From positions 62,001-126,000 of the forward strand of contig NZ_JAPDRJ010000006.1 in assembly GCF_040706535.1 (NCBI RefSeq): a stretch of DNA of 64,000 nucleotides. Direction: 5' to 3'. Below the pieces are notes generated by a model, which worked only from the letters and a program-made list of their open reading frames with translations, did not search any database and had not been told where the DNA came from. This document shows positions 1-8,107 of this stretch, piece by piece (within the stretch, counting starts at the first letter, position 1; every line of letters starts with the position of its first letter). Position numbers and translations under genes: made by a program. The DNA is from Lentisalinibacter orientalis. GTDB lineage: Bacteria; Pseudomonadota; Gammaproteobacteria; Steroidobacterales; Woeseiaceae.

Positions 1-2057
1 GCTCGGGGAAATCCAACACCATCGGCTGGCTCGCTCACCAGGCCATCAATCTTCATACCGAGGCGGATGAGCCGATCTTCGATACCGCGATTATTGTGAC
101 TGACCGGATTGTCTTGGATCGGCAGCTCCAGAACACGGTGTCCCAGTTCGAGCAAACCCAGGGCGTCGTCAAAAGGATTGACGGCACCTCCCGGCAGCTC
201 AAAGAAGCGATCGCCAAGGGCGCACGGATTATCGTGACGACCATCCAGAAGTTTTCAACCGAGCACCTGAAGGCAATATCAGGGCAGGGCGATCGGAATT
301 TTGCGGTGATTGTGGATGAGGCTCACAGTAGCCAGTCCGGCAAGTCCGCCCAGGCGATGACGGAAGCCCTGACCCGCGAGGGTACCTCGAGCGACGACAT
401 CGAGGATCTCATCGCCGAGTACCAGAAGAGTAGGGGGCCGCAGCCAAATATAAGCTTCTTCGCGTTTACGGCAACGCCCCGGAACGTGACATTGGAGCGG
501 TTTGGTGTCTTGGGGGCGGATGGGCTGCCGCACCCCTTCCACCTGTACTCGATGCGCCAGGCCATAGAGGAGCGCTTTATTCTGGATGTGCTCCAGAATT
601 ACATGACCTACAAGGCGTACTACAAGCTCGAGAAATCGATTGAGGACGACCCGGAGCTAAGTGGCCGGCGAGGGCAGCGCAAAGTGGCGCGCTATGCCTC
701 GTTGCACCCCACGGCGATCGGCCAGAAGGTAGAAATTATTGTCGAGCACTTCCGCCGGCATGTGCAAAAGGAGCTGGGCGGTCAGGCCAAGGCCATGATC
801 GTGGCCAGCAGCCGCGAGCATGCCCTTCGGTACTACTTCGGGGTTCGGGACTATATCCGGCAGCAGGGCTACACGGATCTGCGTGCCCTGGTGGCCTTCT
901 CCGGTGAGTTGACCTATGAGGGTGAGAAATACACCGAAGCGGATCTCAATGAATTCTCCGAGACCGAGCTGCCGAGCCGGTTTGACGGGTTCAAGAAGGA
1001 TGGGACACCGTATCCAGAGCAATACCAGATTCTGATTGTTGCGGAGAAGTACCAGACCGGCTTTGACCAGCCGAAGCTGTGCGCCATGTACATCGACCGC
1101 AAGCTGGCCGGCCTCCAGGCCGTGCAAACACTGTCCCGATTGAACCGCACGGTCTCCGGAGCGGATAAGAAAACGTTCATTCTGGACTTTCGCAACACGA
1201 TTGAGGACATCCAGAATGCCTTCAGGCCGTATTTTGAGGTCACGAGCCTGGAAGAGCGCACAGACCCGAATCAGGTCTATGAGCTCGAGCAACGGCTCTT
1301 TACGTTCGGATACCTCGATAAAGAGGAAATCGAGCGTTTCGCCAAGATTTATTACAAAGGGGTGCTTGATGGCGGCGATCGTGCTCGTCTTGAGGGGCTT
1401 GTTCGGGAGGCGGTTGCCCGGTTCCAGTTGGATGAGGACGAAGGCCGGCAGGAAGAGTTCCGGCAGCTAGTCAAGAGCTACATGCGGTTCTATACGTTCC
1501 TCGCCCAGGTCATGCGTCTCGAGGACACCGATTTAGAGAAGGTGTATTCGTATTGCGCCTGGCTGACACGCCTGCTGCCGAATCGGGAAGTGCCTCCGGA
1601 GATTGAGATTACGGACGATATGCTCCAGTTGCAGGCATTCAAGGTGGAGCAGAAGGAGAAGGGGAGTGCGTCCTTATCTCCTGGCGATCGCGCTGCGATC
1701 AAGGCGATCAGCGAGTTCGGCGCCAAGCCGTACACCGAGGATGAGCAAAAAGAGCTGTCCGAGATCGTGAAGGCGTTTAACGAGCGTCACGGCACGACTT
1801 TCACTGAAGAGGACATGATTCGGTTTGAGCAGGTCAATCGGGAGATCCTGGATGAGGATATGACCGATATGATCCGCAATAACCCTCCGGACGTGGTCTA
1901 TGCGGCGTTCTGTGACGCGTTCTTCAAGGGCGCGATTCGGATGTTCCAGCGGGACAACGAAATGCGGAACATCGTTTTGAGTGACCCGGAAGCGCGCGAT
2001 AAGGCGATGCGGCACTTTTTCCAGCGAGCGGTTCGAGAGGTGCGAGGAAGCCCCTGA
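1..2057 (+). CDS. hsdR: Type I restriction enzyme R subunit, 5'-truncated by the window edge
   Basis: This is the motor and nuclease subunit of a type I restriction-modification complex, which translocates DNA with ATP and cleaves away from the recognition site. The frame is open from position 3, so the N-terminal nuclease part lies outside the window. The visible part starts inside the Walker A loop (SGKSNTIGWLAH). It then shows the DEAH helicase box at 315-326 (VDEAHSSQSG), motif III (FTATPRN) and a motif VI-like SRLNRT before the C-terminal helical region. About 685 residues are seen; whole HsdR proteins are usually around 1000. No hsdM or hsdS is visible, so they would have to be to the left. 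It is the leftmost gene of an island whose right end is the tRNA-Glu remnant at 7832. Family assignment is secure. Confidence 0.93.
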   Translation, partial: SGKSNTIGWLAHQAINLHTEADEPIFDTAIIVTDRIVLDRQLQNTVSQFEQTQGVVKRIDGTSRQLKEAIAKGARIIVTTIQKFSTEHLKAISGQGDRNFAVIVDEAHSSQSGKSAQAMTEALTREGTSSDDIEDLIAEYQKSRGPQPNISFFAFTATPRNVTLERFGVLGADGLPHPFHLYSMRQAIEERFILDVLQNYMTYKAYYKLEKSIEDDPELSGRRGQRKVARYASLHPTAIGQKVEIIVEHFRRHVQKELGGQAKAMIVASSREHALRYYFGVRDYIRQQGYTDLRALVAFSGELTYEGEKYTEADLNEFSETELPSRFDGFKKDGTPYPEQYQILIVAEKYQTGFDQPKLCAMYIDRKLAGLQAVQTLSRLNRTVSGADKKTFILDFRNTIEDIQNAFRPYFEVTSLEERTDPNQVYELEQRLFTFGYLDKEEIERFAKIYYKGVLDGGDRARLEGLVREAVARFQLDEDEGRQEEFRQLVKSYMRFYTFLAQVMRLEDTDLEKVYSYCAWLTRLLPNREVPPEIEITDDMLQLQAFKVEQKEKGSASLSPGDRAAIKAISEFGAKPYTEDEQKELSEIVKAFNERHGTTFTEEDMIRFEQVNREILDEDMTDMIRNNPPDVVYAAFCDAFFKGAIRMFQRDNEMRNIVLSDPEARDKAMRHFFQRAVREVRGSP

Positions 2058-2182
2058 CGAGCGAGCAAGGGAACGGGGGTGCCTAAAGAAGCTGCAAGTA
2101 GATTGACGGCATGCAAAGTGCCGTAGCGCTTTCCTATCCCGCCGCCAAGCGAGGCAAGCGGGTACGTTGCTCTCGCGGAGGC

Positions 2183-2416
2183 TCATTTCCCGTCTTGCTT
2201 TCGAGTCCAGCCGTAAGATCTGTTCTGCCTTAGGCGAACAATGAATTCATCGATCGCTTCGCAGGGCACAAGGCGACGACTTCCGACTTTAACCGTTTCG
2301 ATTTGCTGGGAACTGACCAACGAATAGAACTTGGCGCGACTGATGTTGAGAAGCTCATAAGCCTCTTGGACGGAATAGAGACGACGGGCTTTGGGCATGA
2401 CCGGCGATCCACGCAT
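2183..2416 (-). CDS. AlpA/excisionase-like helix-turn-helix protein
   Basis: This is a 77-residue DNA-binding protein of the MerR-like helix_turn_helix_17 (excisionase/AlpA) type. The core YSVQEAYELLNISRAKFY followed by a strand with VKVGSRRLVP is the standard fold, in which the second half recognises DNA. Such proteins regulate integrase expression or direct excision of islands and prophages. The ATG at 2416 has AGGA five bases upstream; a second ATG at 2398 would drop only six residues. It is convergent with hsdR and lies close to the tRNA-Pro remnant at 2612-2654, which fits a mobile-element regulator. Whether it serves this island's integrase (6377-7738) cannot be told from the sequence. 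Confidence 0.8.
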   Translation of the reverse strand: MRGSPVMPKARRLYSVQEAYELLNISRAKFYSLVSSQQIETVKVGSRRLVPCEAIDEFIVRLRQNRSYGWTRKQDGK

Positions 2417-2611
2417 CTAGATCCTGAGAGGCTAAGGATCTGAAAGACAGACGACGACAAGAAAACTCTGCGCGCCTTGTCGACATTTCGAGCGCGAGAG
2501 CGAAACTCGTGGGAGCTGATTTTTGGTGGCTGCGAAAAGAAAAACTGCACTTACAGTGCACTTACGGGGCTGGGAGGAGGAGAGTGATATTTGGTAACTT
2601 ATTGTTTTTAT

Positions 2612-2654
2612 TGGTCGGGGTGAGAGGATTTGAACCTCCGGCCCCTGCCTCCCG
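2612..2654 (-). other. 3' remnant of tRNA-Pro(CGG), probable attachment-site scar
   Basis: Read on the minus strand, these 43 nt correspond to a tRNA-Pro from the anticodon to the encoded CCA. They give TCGGGAGGCAGG (anticodon CGG and 3' anticodon stem), then the T arm GGAGGTTCAAATCCTC, then CACCCCGACCA. The 5' half is absent because the sequence upstream (2655-2700) cannot form the acceptor or D arm. 3' halves of tRNA genes are the classic crossover sites of tyrosine integrases. This one is probably the scar of an earlier integration, with the element to its right. The rest of the 316-bp gap 2417-2732 shows no gene. Confidence 0.8.
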
Positions 2655-2732
2655 ACAGCATTTCACTAATGTAAGTTTGTGTTTCGACTAGAGTGATAAG
2701 TAGGGGCGTTCATTGGCAAGTGATAGTCTTCA

Positions 2733-3284
2733 ATGACCGATGATCGAAAACCGTCCGACACAAATCTCCCACAGTGGGGCACAATTCGTCTAAACGGAAA
2801 TCATCAGAAAGCCTATATGCACCAGCGATTCCGCGTATTCGTCGATCAACTGCATCCTTCATTTGAACGGCTAGTTGAGATGGAATCCGTTACCGCAGCG
2901 ACTCTGCCGAGAACTGCGCCTACCTCTGGCATCTACCTATTCAGCGAGGGCGACAATCATCTGTATATCGGGCGGACTAGGATGCTTAGACAGAGAATGG
3001 GACAGCACTCCCGCCCGGGTTCACGTCACAATCAGGCCGTCTTCGCATTCAGGCTTGCAAGGGAAGCTACTGGTCGTCTTGCCGCTGACTATGCAGGAGA
3101 TGGACGAAGAGAAGCTCTTGTAGAGGACAAAGACTTCAGCCGAGCGTTTACGGAAGCGAAGGCTCGCGTTCGTAACATGGACCTCCGGTACGTCGAGGAG
3201 GCAGACCCAATACGTCAGTCCCTACTCGAAATCTACGCCTCCGTGGTTCTCGAAACGCCGTACAATGATTTTGACACCCACTGA
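2733..3284 (+). CDS. GIY-YIG nuclease superfamily protein
   Basis: This 183-residue protein carries a GIY-YIG domain in its middle. It has GIY at 66-68, YIG at 78-80, the conserved Arg87 and His92, a C-terminal Glu166 and Asn178 (LLEIYASVVLETPYND). These cover the positions used for catalysis and metal binding in this family. The first 60 residues have no recognised domain and may bind DNA or a partner. Single-domain GIY-YIG proteins of this size occur in defence islands, among restriction enzymes and as homing endonucleases; the substrate here is unknown. It stands alone, between the tRNA-Pro remnant and a frameshifted gene. The fold call is firm and the biological role is not. Confidence 0.8.
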   Translation: MTDDRKPSDTNLPQWGTIRLNGNHQKAYMHQRFRVFVDQLHPSFERLVEMESVTAATLPRTAPTSGIYLFSEGDNHLYIGRTRMLRQRMGQHSRPGSRHNQAVFAFRLAREATGRLAADYAGDGRREALVEDKDFSRAFTEAKARVRNMDLRYVEEADPIRQSLLEIYASVVLETPYNDFDTH

Positions 3285-3366
3285 GCCTAAGGTAACAAGG
3301 TAAGCCATCTGTCCAATTAATTGGTCGAAACTCCGCTCACGATAGTGGCGAGTTCTTTGCGCTACT

Positions 3367-3641
3367 CTACATCTTTTTGTTCAGTTCAATTATCCGCTGC
3401 CTCTGCGCAGCTACCTCATTCTCAGATAGAGGCCCATGCAAGTTGATTTCGTCCGAATTCGCGAATCGGTCTACGAAAGAAATAAACGTCCATGCTGCAC
3501 ACTCGCAACACTGATGTAGCTCGTCGGTAAACTCGTCGCCGTAGCCAACGCGTTCCCAGCTTCCGCGTTTTGCGAGGTTTTTCCTAAAGGCGCACTACAA
3601 TCGGAACAGCCGACCGGCAAACTAGTATCGATTTCGGACAT
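3367..3641 (-). pseudogene. Frameshifted small Cys-rich protein gene
   Basis: On the minus strand an ATG at 3641 with a good GGAGG site upstream begins MSEIDTSLPVGCSDCSA. That frame then drifts. One base off, from about 3588, a continuous frame reads FRKNLAKRGSWERVGYGDEF, then TDELHQCCECAAWTFISF, and ends IIELNKKM at a stop at 3367-3369. The second frame has no start codon of its own because a TAG lies just before it. The total length of 275 nt is one short of a multiple of three, as expected for a 1-bp deletion. Joined, it would be about 91 residues with CxxC and CCxC motifs, possibly a zinc ribbon. I do not recognise the family. A sequencing error is the alternative. Confidence 0.5.
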
Positions 3642-3855
3642 TTGGGCGTCCTCTGCCTCCTGAATAGACCAGCCCGTCTCGGATCACCGTGATAACCGTG
3701 TTAATTCAAGAAGCAATAGTCCCCATTGGCCGTTTCAACGCATCCAGTAGATGGGACCACGACAGCCCACATGGCGCTATAAGGATTTCCAATGAGGGGG
3801 AAACCTTGTCGGATCGTGCTAAATTTCAGCTGGATTCTACGCGATAGGCGGCCCG

Positions 3856-5751
3856 ATGCAGCAGATTAATGCGACTCTGCCTACACTCGGCAGTTGTGCG
3901 ATTCAATTCCACAAAGAATCTGCGGAGTTGCTAGGCGCTCTGAAGAGCCACGAACTGGACCGCCTAAACGGAATTCCTCACCTTGGGGTTGCATCGTTCG
4001 CCTTTACCGGGCTGAACCACACACGACTTGAGTATATGCTTCTTCAATGCGCGGTAATCGGACTACTGCCGAAATTCAATATCGAGACTGCTAACCTTGC
4101 GATCAGCAGTTCAGTTCGCCTCGCTGGGATTAAGACGCGCATATCCTCAGGAGAAGAACTGCTCAAATGCTGGTCCATCCTCAGCAACGCGGGCCACATG
4201 CAATATACATATGGGGTTGAACGCTCGCTGTTGATGCACGTGCAGGCCGACCACGGACTGGCGCGGCTCCTCGTACCACGAAACATCCCGGCTGATCTTA
4301 ATCATTGGTGCCACGAGACAATTCGGGAATTTCGGTACGACCGATTCCGATACGTGCTGATCTTGAGGCGCATCTGCAATCGGCTGCCATCAAGAAGTCG
4401 CCTCAAGGGTCGACTGATCCATATGCTTCGGAATCTCCTTCTGCCTGTCGATCAGCTGTTTCCCACTGCGCCAGTGGATCGACACAAGATCTTTCGACTC
4501 CGCACTGTGTTCCAGCAGGTCCGATTACTCAGCATGGTCACACTAGACGCCTACTACTCACATCACCCTATCCGTTACCAAATAGGTAGCGCGATAATGG
4601 ACCTGAGCAGCCTCGTAAAGACTCCTGGAGAAGGGTCGGAATTTATCGATTTGATGCGAAGAACGTCTGGATTTCTCGCTGACGAACTCTATCTACATCC
4701 ATCGGCAGTGGCCCTCCAACGAGCGTACGAAATTCGGTCACTGGAGAAACTTTCAAAATTCGGAGGGAAAATAAGGAACGACAAGGCCCTTTCACAGCTG
4801 TTGCAGAACGCTAGGAACAACGGCTTCGGGAAGCCGAAACAAGGCGCTCTCGCACCGCTCTATCGAATTAGCTTTATGCCGGTTCATCGCTCTCTCCTGG
4901 GTCACCGAAACGAACACAAACAAGTCACTGATCTCGAGGGCCAATTGACGAATTCGAAGACGACATTCGTCGCCGTGAGCCACAACCATGCGACAGAGAA
5001 CACTCATATCGATGTTCTGTACTCACCCACTGCGACAGTGTCTGATGTCGGGGATGTCTGCAGACAGACGTACAAGTGGCTTGCTAGGGCATTGTCGGCA
5101 GAAGTGACCCGCAAAACGCGTATTAGACGACCCGATACGCAGGTTGCATGGCGACCCACTGACTATGCCGAGCGGTTGCTTGCGCGATGGTTGCGTAATC
5201 CATCGCTAATGAGAAGTATCTTTGAGGGGATCGTCAGATTCCTCCTGCCCGAGGGATACAGCGGCGCATTGACTGGATATATTCCTCGATACACTCGGGG
5301 GGCAGGCCAGCTAGGTGCATTTCCCGCCTACCTAAAGTTGCCAAATGGAATCGAAGTCGACGACATTAAGCTCGTACTGGATCACCACTTGATTCATAAC
5401 CCGGGCGGACTCGGCCACGACCGCCTACAAGAATTGCGAGCATTATCGGTGATGCGAGTAAGATCGTCGGCGCCGTTCCTTATAGCTTGCACCGAAACTT
5501 ATGTGATTAGAGATAGATTTAGGAGACAGGTAGACGAGTGGGACGGAGTGCTGCTAGAGGTCGCTAATGGGTTCGTTAAGTTTACAGTCGTCGAGGCAAA
5601 GAATCGTGGTTCAAGAGCGCGAAACGTGACTGAGGCATGGAATCAATTGGCGGCGACAAGAAGTCTTATCCGTAGTAGGCATGGATGTAAAACGCGAAGA
5701 ACGCGTATACCAAATCTGGGAGCTGCCCTAACGCTCGACTTGGACTCGTGA
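3856..5751 (+). CDS. Island protein: degenerate HD-like region plus C-terminal PD-(D/E)XK-like nuclease
   Basis: This is a 631-residue protein of no family I can name. Near the N-terminus, FTGLNHTRLEY (50-60) and SILSNAGHMQYTYGVE (107-122) resemble the two signature segments of HD-domain phosphohydrolases (typically R-x-x-HS and LLHDIGH-x-x-x-x-H). The HD pair itself reads SN, so that site is probably not catalytic. The C-terminus shows WDGVLLEV (Asp563), then FTVVEAK (Glu580, Lys582) and Gln597, a plausible D...ExK(...Q) nuclease core. A stop just upstream at 3820 supports the start at 3856. Codon use is A+T-richer than the chromosome to the right. Its place between nuclease genes in a restriction island suggests a defence effector; this is inference. 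Confidence 0.55.
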   Translation: MQQINATLPTLGSCAIQFHKESAELLGALKSHELDRLNGIPHLGVASFAFTGLNHTRLEYMLLQCAVIGLLPKFNIETANLAISSSVRLAGIKTRISSGEELLKCWSILSNAGHMQYTYGVERSLLMHVQADHGLARLLVPRNIPADLNHWCHETIREFRYDRFRYVLILRRICNRLPSRSRLKGRLIHMLRNLLLPVDQLFPTAPVDRHKIFRLRTVFQQVRLLSMVTLDAYYSHHPIRYQIGSAIMDLSSLVKTPGEGSEFIDLMRRTSGFLADELYLHPSAVALQRAYEIRSLEKLSKFGGKIRNDKALSQLLQNARNNGFGKPKQGALAPLYRISFMPVHRSLLGHRNEHKQVTDLEGQLTNSKTTFVAVSHNHATENTHIDVLYSPTATVSDVGDVCRQTYKWLARALSAEVTRKTRIRRPDTQVAWRPTDYAERLLARWLRNPSLMRSIFEGIVRFLLPEGYSGALTGYIPRYTRGAGQLGAFPAYLKLPNGIEVDDIKLVLDHHLIHNPGGLGHDRLQELRALSVMRVRSSAPFLIACTETYVIRDRFRRQVDEWDGVLLEVANGFVKFTVVEAKNRGSRARNVTEAWNQLAATRSLIRSRHGCKTRRTRIPNLGAALTLDLDS

Positions 5752-5792
5752 ATTTCTTTTTGTGGTCCGTAGTGGTTACTCTGGCTGCGTCC

Positions 5793-6302
5793 CTAACGCC
5801 AAATTCCGTCGACGGCTGCACTCGGTAGGGCGGTGTACCGCAAGGTATGCCGAATAGAAGAATGTCCTAGCCAGTGCTGAAGCGCTCTTATCGGAACGCC
5901 ACGGTTGGCGAGCGCGAGTCCGCACGCATGTCGTAGCTGATGCGGAGTGACCGGGATCGGTATCTCCGCTCCCTCACCAGCACGCGATACTAGCCTGTTG
6001 ACGGTGGGGCGAGTTAGTGGCCCATTGTCCGTACCCCGTGAAGTAAGCCACATCTGATGTGGGAACTTGAACGTATGCAGGTCCCCCCAATGCCGAGCCA
6101 GCCAGCCTGTGAACTTCCAAGGTAGTCGGTGCCTTCCCGGATGGCCACTCAGCGCTGATGCTCGTAGCAGCCAGGTTGCGTTTCGTCTCGGCAACAGGCT
6201 GGGGTACTCGGAAGTACATGAACATGAAGCTGCTCGAGCTGCAGGATAATCAGCCCGCGAGCTCTGTAGCATGAACACAGACCGACACCACCGCGAAATC
6301 AA
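5793..6302 (-). pseudogene. FimB-like tyrosine recombinase fragment
   Basis: The last 80 or so residues read as the catalytic end of a FimB/FimE-like recombinase. They include PLTRPTVNRLVSRAG, then TPHQLRHACGLALANRG (Arg124, His125 of this frame), HWLGHSSIRHT (His147) and the nucleophile region LRYTAL (Tyr156). Upstream of about residue 55 the similarity fails and other frames pick up integrase-like scraps, so the N-terminal half is frameshifted or lost. It lies just downstream of the intact integrase gene on the same strand. The best reading is the remains of an older integrase, possibly that of the element that used tRNA-Pro. It is not expected to be functional. Confidence 0.7.
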
Positions 6303-6376
6303 AAGTGCGAAAGATTTTTGACACTACCACATTTTCGATCTAGAAAGCGGTGGACCATCATCAGACCTTCTCACGA

Positions 6377-7738
6377 CTAGTTGCGTAGTCGTTCGTCCGG
6401 AAGTGGTACACCTGTGCCAGATGCCGCCACGGCGTCTTCGTCCGCGCGGAGGGAGGGCAGTGATGCCCGGACTTCCGCATCGATCGTGGACTGCAGCAAG
6501 CGCGCATAGTGCTTTGCTGTGACGTGTATCGAGGAATGGCCCATGGCGCGCGAAACCGTTTCGAGCCTAGCACCTGCATTCAGCATGATGGAACCATAGG
6601 CGGATCGAACGTCGGTAAGCGTTATATGTCGATTGAGGCCGGCTCTCTCGACCGCCTCAGCCATTCGGCGATGTTGCATGCCTTTTGCCCAAGATTCACC
6701 ACCTGCGCGTAGGAACATAGGCGAGTCACCGTGCCTGTCTCCACCGGCTCTCGCAAACAAATTGGCGCCGTCGGGAGTCAGAGGCACAAGGCGCGATTGT
6801 CGCTTGGAGTTGTAGACCCGCAAGTGCTTTGTATCCGAGAAATAATCACGGACGCGCAGACGTATCAGCTCGGACCAGGCGCACCCCGTTAGAAATGTTG
6901 CCTCGAGCAACGGTCGAAATTCTTCGTCGGCACCGTTTACTAGCGACCGGCACTGATCGAGAGTGAGGAATTCGCGTGAAGGCGCGTCAATATTTCGGAA
7001 AGGCCTTATCGAGCCCCATGCGTTATCAGAATCGACCATGCCCTCCGCACGGGCAAAATTGAGCACCGCCTTGAGCAGTGTGAACTTTCGTTCTGCTGTT
7101 GCGCGACGACGTCGCTTGATGTCGGGATCTTCAAGATCGATCGGACGGGGCTCACCATTTCGTTTTCTTGGGAGTTTCTTGACCATTGAGTTTCGCCACC
7201 GCGTCAAACTAGAACGATCAAGATCGGAAAGATGCGTGTCACCGAGGAATGGCAGAATATCTCTATCCAGGACACGTTGGAGTTCGGCCGTAGCCTTGCC
7301 GCTCCGAGCCTTGTAATCGGCCATATATTCCTTTGCTGCCTCCTTGAGGGTCGCCCCACCAGGCCGTGTTGTTCGGCTGGCGATCGTGTCCGGCGGCCTG
7401 AATGCAAACTCAACCGCTTGTCGATACGACAATATCGATTGACAGTTGGCGTCTTGGTAATCATCCGCAATGGCAAGTTTGGTCGTCTCATTGCGATTGC
7501 CATTTCTCTTGCGGAGATACCACGTGCCGGCTACCGAGCGTCGATTCGGGCGGTAATATCCAAGGGAAATGCCAGGCGCCAATCGTACCCAGTGGCGCTT
7601 TTTTGACGGGAGTTCAAGGCGCTCCGCTTTGCGCTCAAGAACTCCATTTCTGGGTATTCTCACTGTTACCTCCGTACTACGGCGGAAACCGGTTGTTCCG
7701 TATTGTTCCAAAATATGGTCGTGGACGCCCGTGGACAC
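6377..7738 (-). CDS. int: Tyrosine site-specific integrase of the island
   Basis: This 453-residue phage-type integrase has an N-terminal arm-binding region, a core-binding SAM-like helical domain at about 130-235 (LKEAAKEYMADYKAR onwards) and a catalytic domain at about 255-425. Visible catalytic positions are Lys312 (VYNSKRQSR), Arg378 (TDVRSAYGS, with Thr in place of the usual His), His401 (MGHSS) and Tyr411 (KHYARL). The first catalytic Arg of the usual TGxRxxEL motif reads TGCAWSEL, with Ala287 at that place. The likely start is the GTG at 7738, about 95 bp from the tRNA-Glu remnant. This is the usual arrangement, with int next to att and reading into the island. It is the likely agent of integration at tRNA-Glu, unless the Arg-to-Ala change has disabled it. 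Confidence 0.9.
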   Translation of the reverse strand: MSTGVHDHILEQYGTTGFRRSTEVTVRIPRNGVLERKAERLELPSKKRHWVRLAPGISLGYYRPNRRSVAGTWYLRKRNGNRNETTKLAIADDYQDANCQSILSYRQAVEFAFRPPDTIASRTTRPGGATLKEAAKEYMADYKARSGKATAELQRVLDRDILPFLGDTHLSDLDRSSLTRWRNSMVKKLPRKRNGEPRPIDLEDPDIKRRRRATAERKFTLLKAVLNFARAEGMVDSDNAWGSIRPFRNIDAPSREFLTLDQCRSLVNGADEEFRPLLEATFLTGCAWSELIRLRVRDYFSDTKHLRVYNSKRQSRLVPLTPDGANLFARAGGDRHGDSPMFLRAGGESWAKGMQHRRMAEAVERAGLNRHITLTDVRSAYGSIMLNAGARLETVSRAMGHSSIHVTAKHYARLLQSTIDAEVRASLPSLRADEDAVAASGTGVPLPDERLRN

Positions 7739-7831
7739 CCATAGACAGGTTGTCCGATTATTTTATTGGATACAGAGGGTTACGTGCTAGTGAGAATCTC
7801 GGGAAATCATGCATTTATGGCCCGTTGCACA

Positions 7832-7876
7832 CCCTTTCACGGCGGCAACCGGGGTTCGAATCCCCGTGGGGACGCC
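7832..7876 (+). other. 3' half of tRNA-Glu(UUC): island attachment site (attR)
   Basis: The sequence begins with the anticodon loop CCTTTCAC (anticodon TTC) and continues as 3' anticodon stem GGCGG. The T arm CCGGGGTTCGAATCCCCG and the acceptor strand GGGGACGCC follow. There is no 5' half: the 30 nt to the left cannot supply GTCCCC or a D arm. A strong terminator follows at 7889-7914, which is what lies behind a native tRNA gene. This marks the chromosomal side of an integration event, with the reconstituted tRNA-Glu expected far to the left of the window. Confidence 0.85.
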
Positions 7877-7888
7877 TTCCGGAGAAAA

Positions 7889-7914
7889 ACGGGCCTGCAT
7901 GGCCCGTTTTTTTT
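7889..7914 (+). terminator. Rho-independent terminator behind the tRNA-Glu remnant
   Basis: The stem ACGGGCC / GGCCCGT closes a TGCAT loop and is followed by eight T residues. It sits 12 nt after the tRNA 3' end. It is probably the original terminator of the tRNA-Glu gene. Confidence 0.85.
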
Positions 7915-8107
7915 GAAGGCCCCCTTGAAGCCGTGCCGACTCTCCCTAATTGCGCCTGCCGACGTCAGAGTCTTGGCACCGCATGCGATGACCAAGCTCC
8001 GCAAGTGGTGTCGGCGAAAGCCGACATGGTGACTAGCGCTTTGGCGTCTGTTTACATGTGCAGCCATAGGATGAGCCAGATCCCGACGGATCCTGGGAGA
8101 AGATGTG

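Noticed and set aside
7801..7876. Complete tRNA-Glu gene
   Set aside because: The T arm, anticodon loop and 3' acceptor strand are present, but the 30-35 nt to the left cannot form the 5' acceptor strand (GTCCCC) or a D arm. Only the 3' half is present.
8009..8056. PEP-CTERM box and sigma-54 promoter for the beta-helix gene
   Set aside because: TGTCGGC-GAAA-GCCGACA is a simple palindrome whose second half does not match the box. The TGGC at 8042 is followed by TACA instead of TTGC, and the spacing is 33 nt instead of 81.
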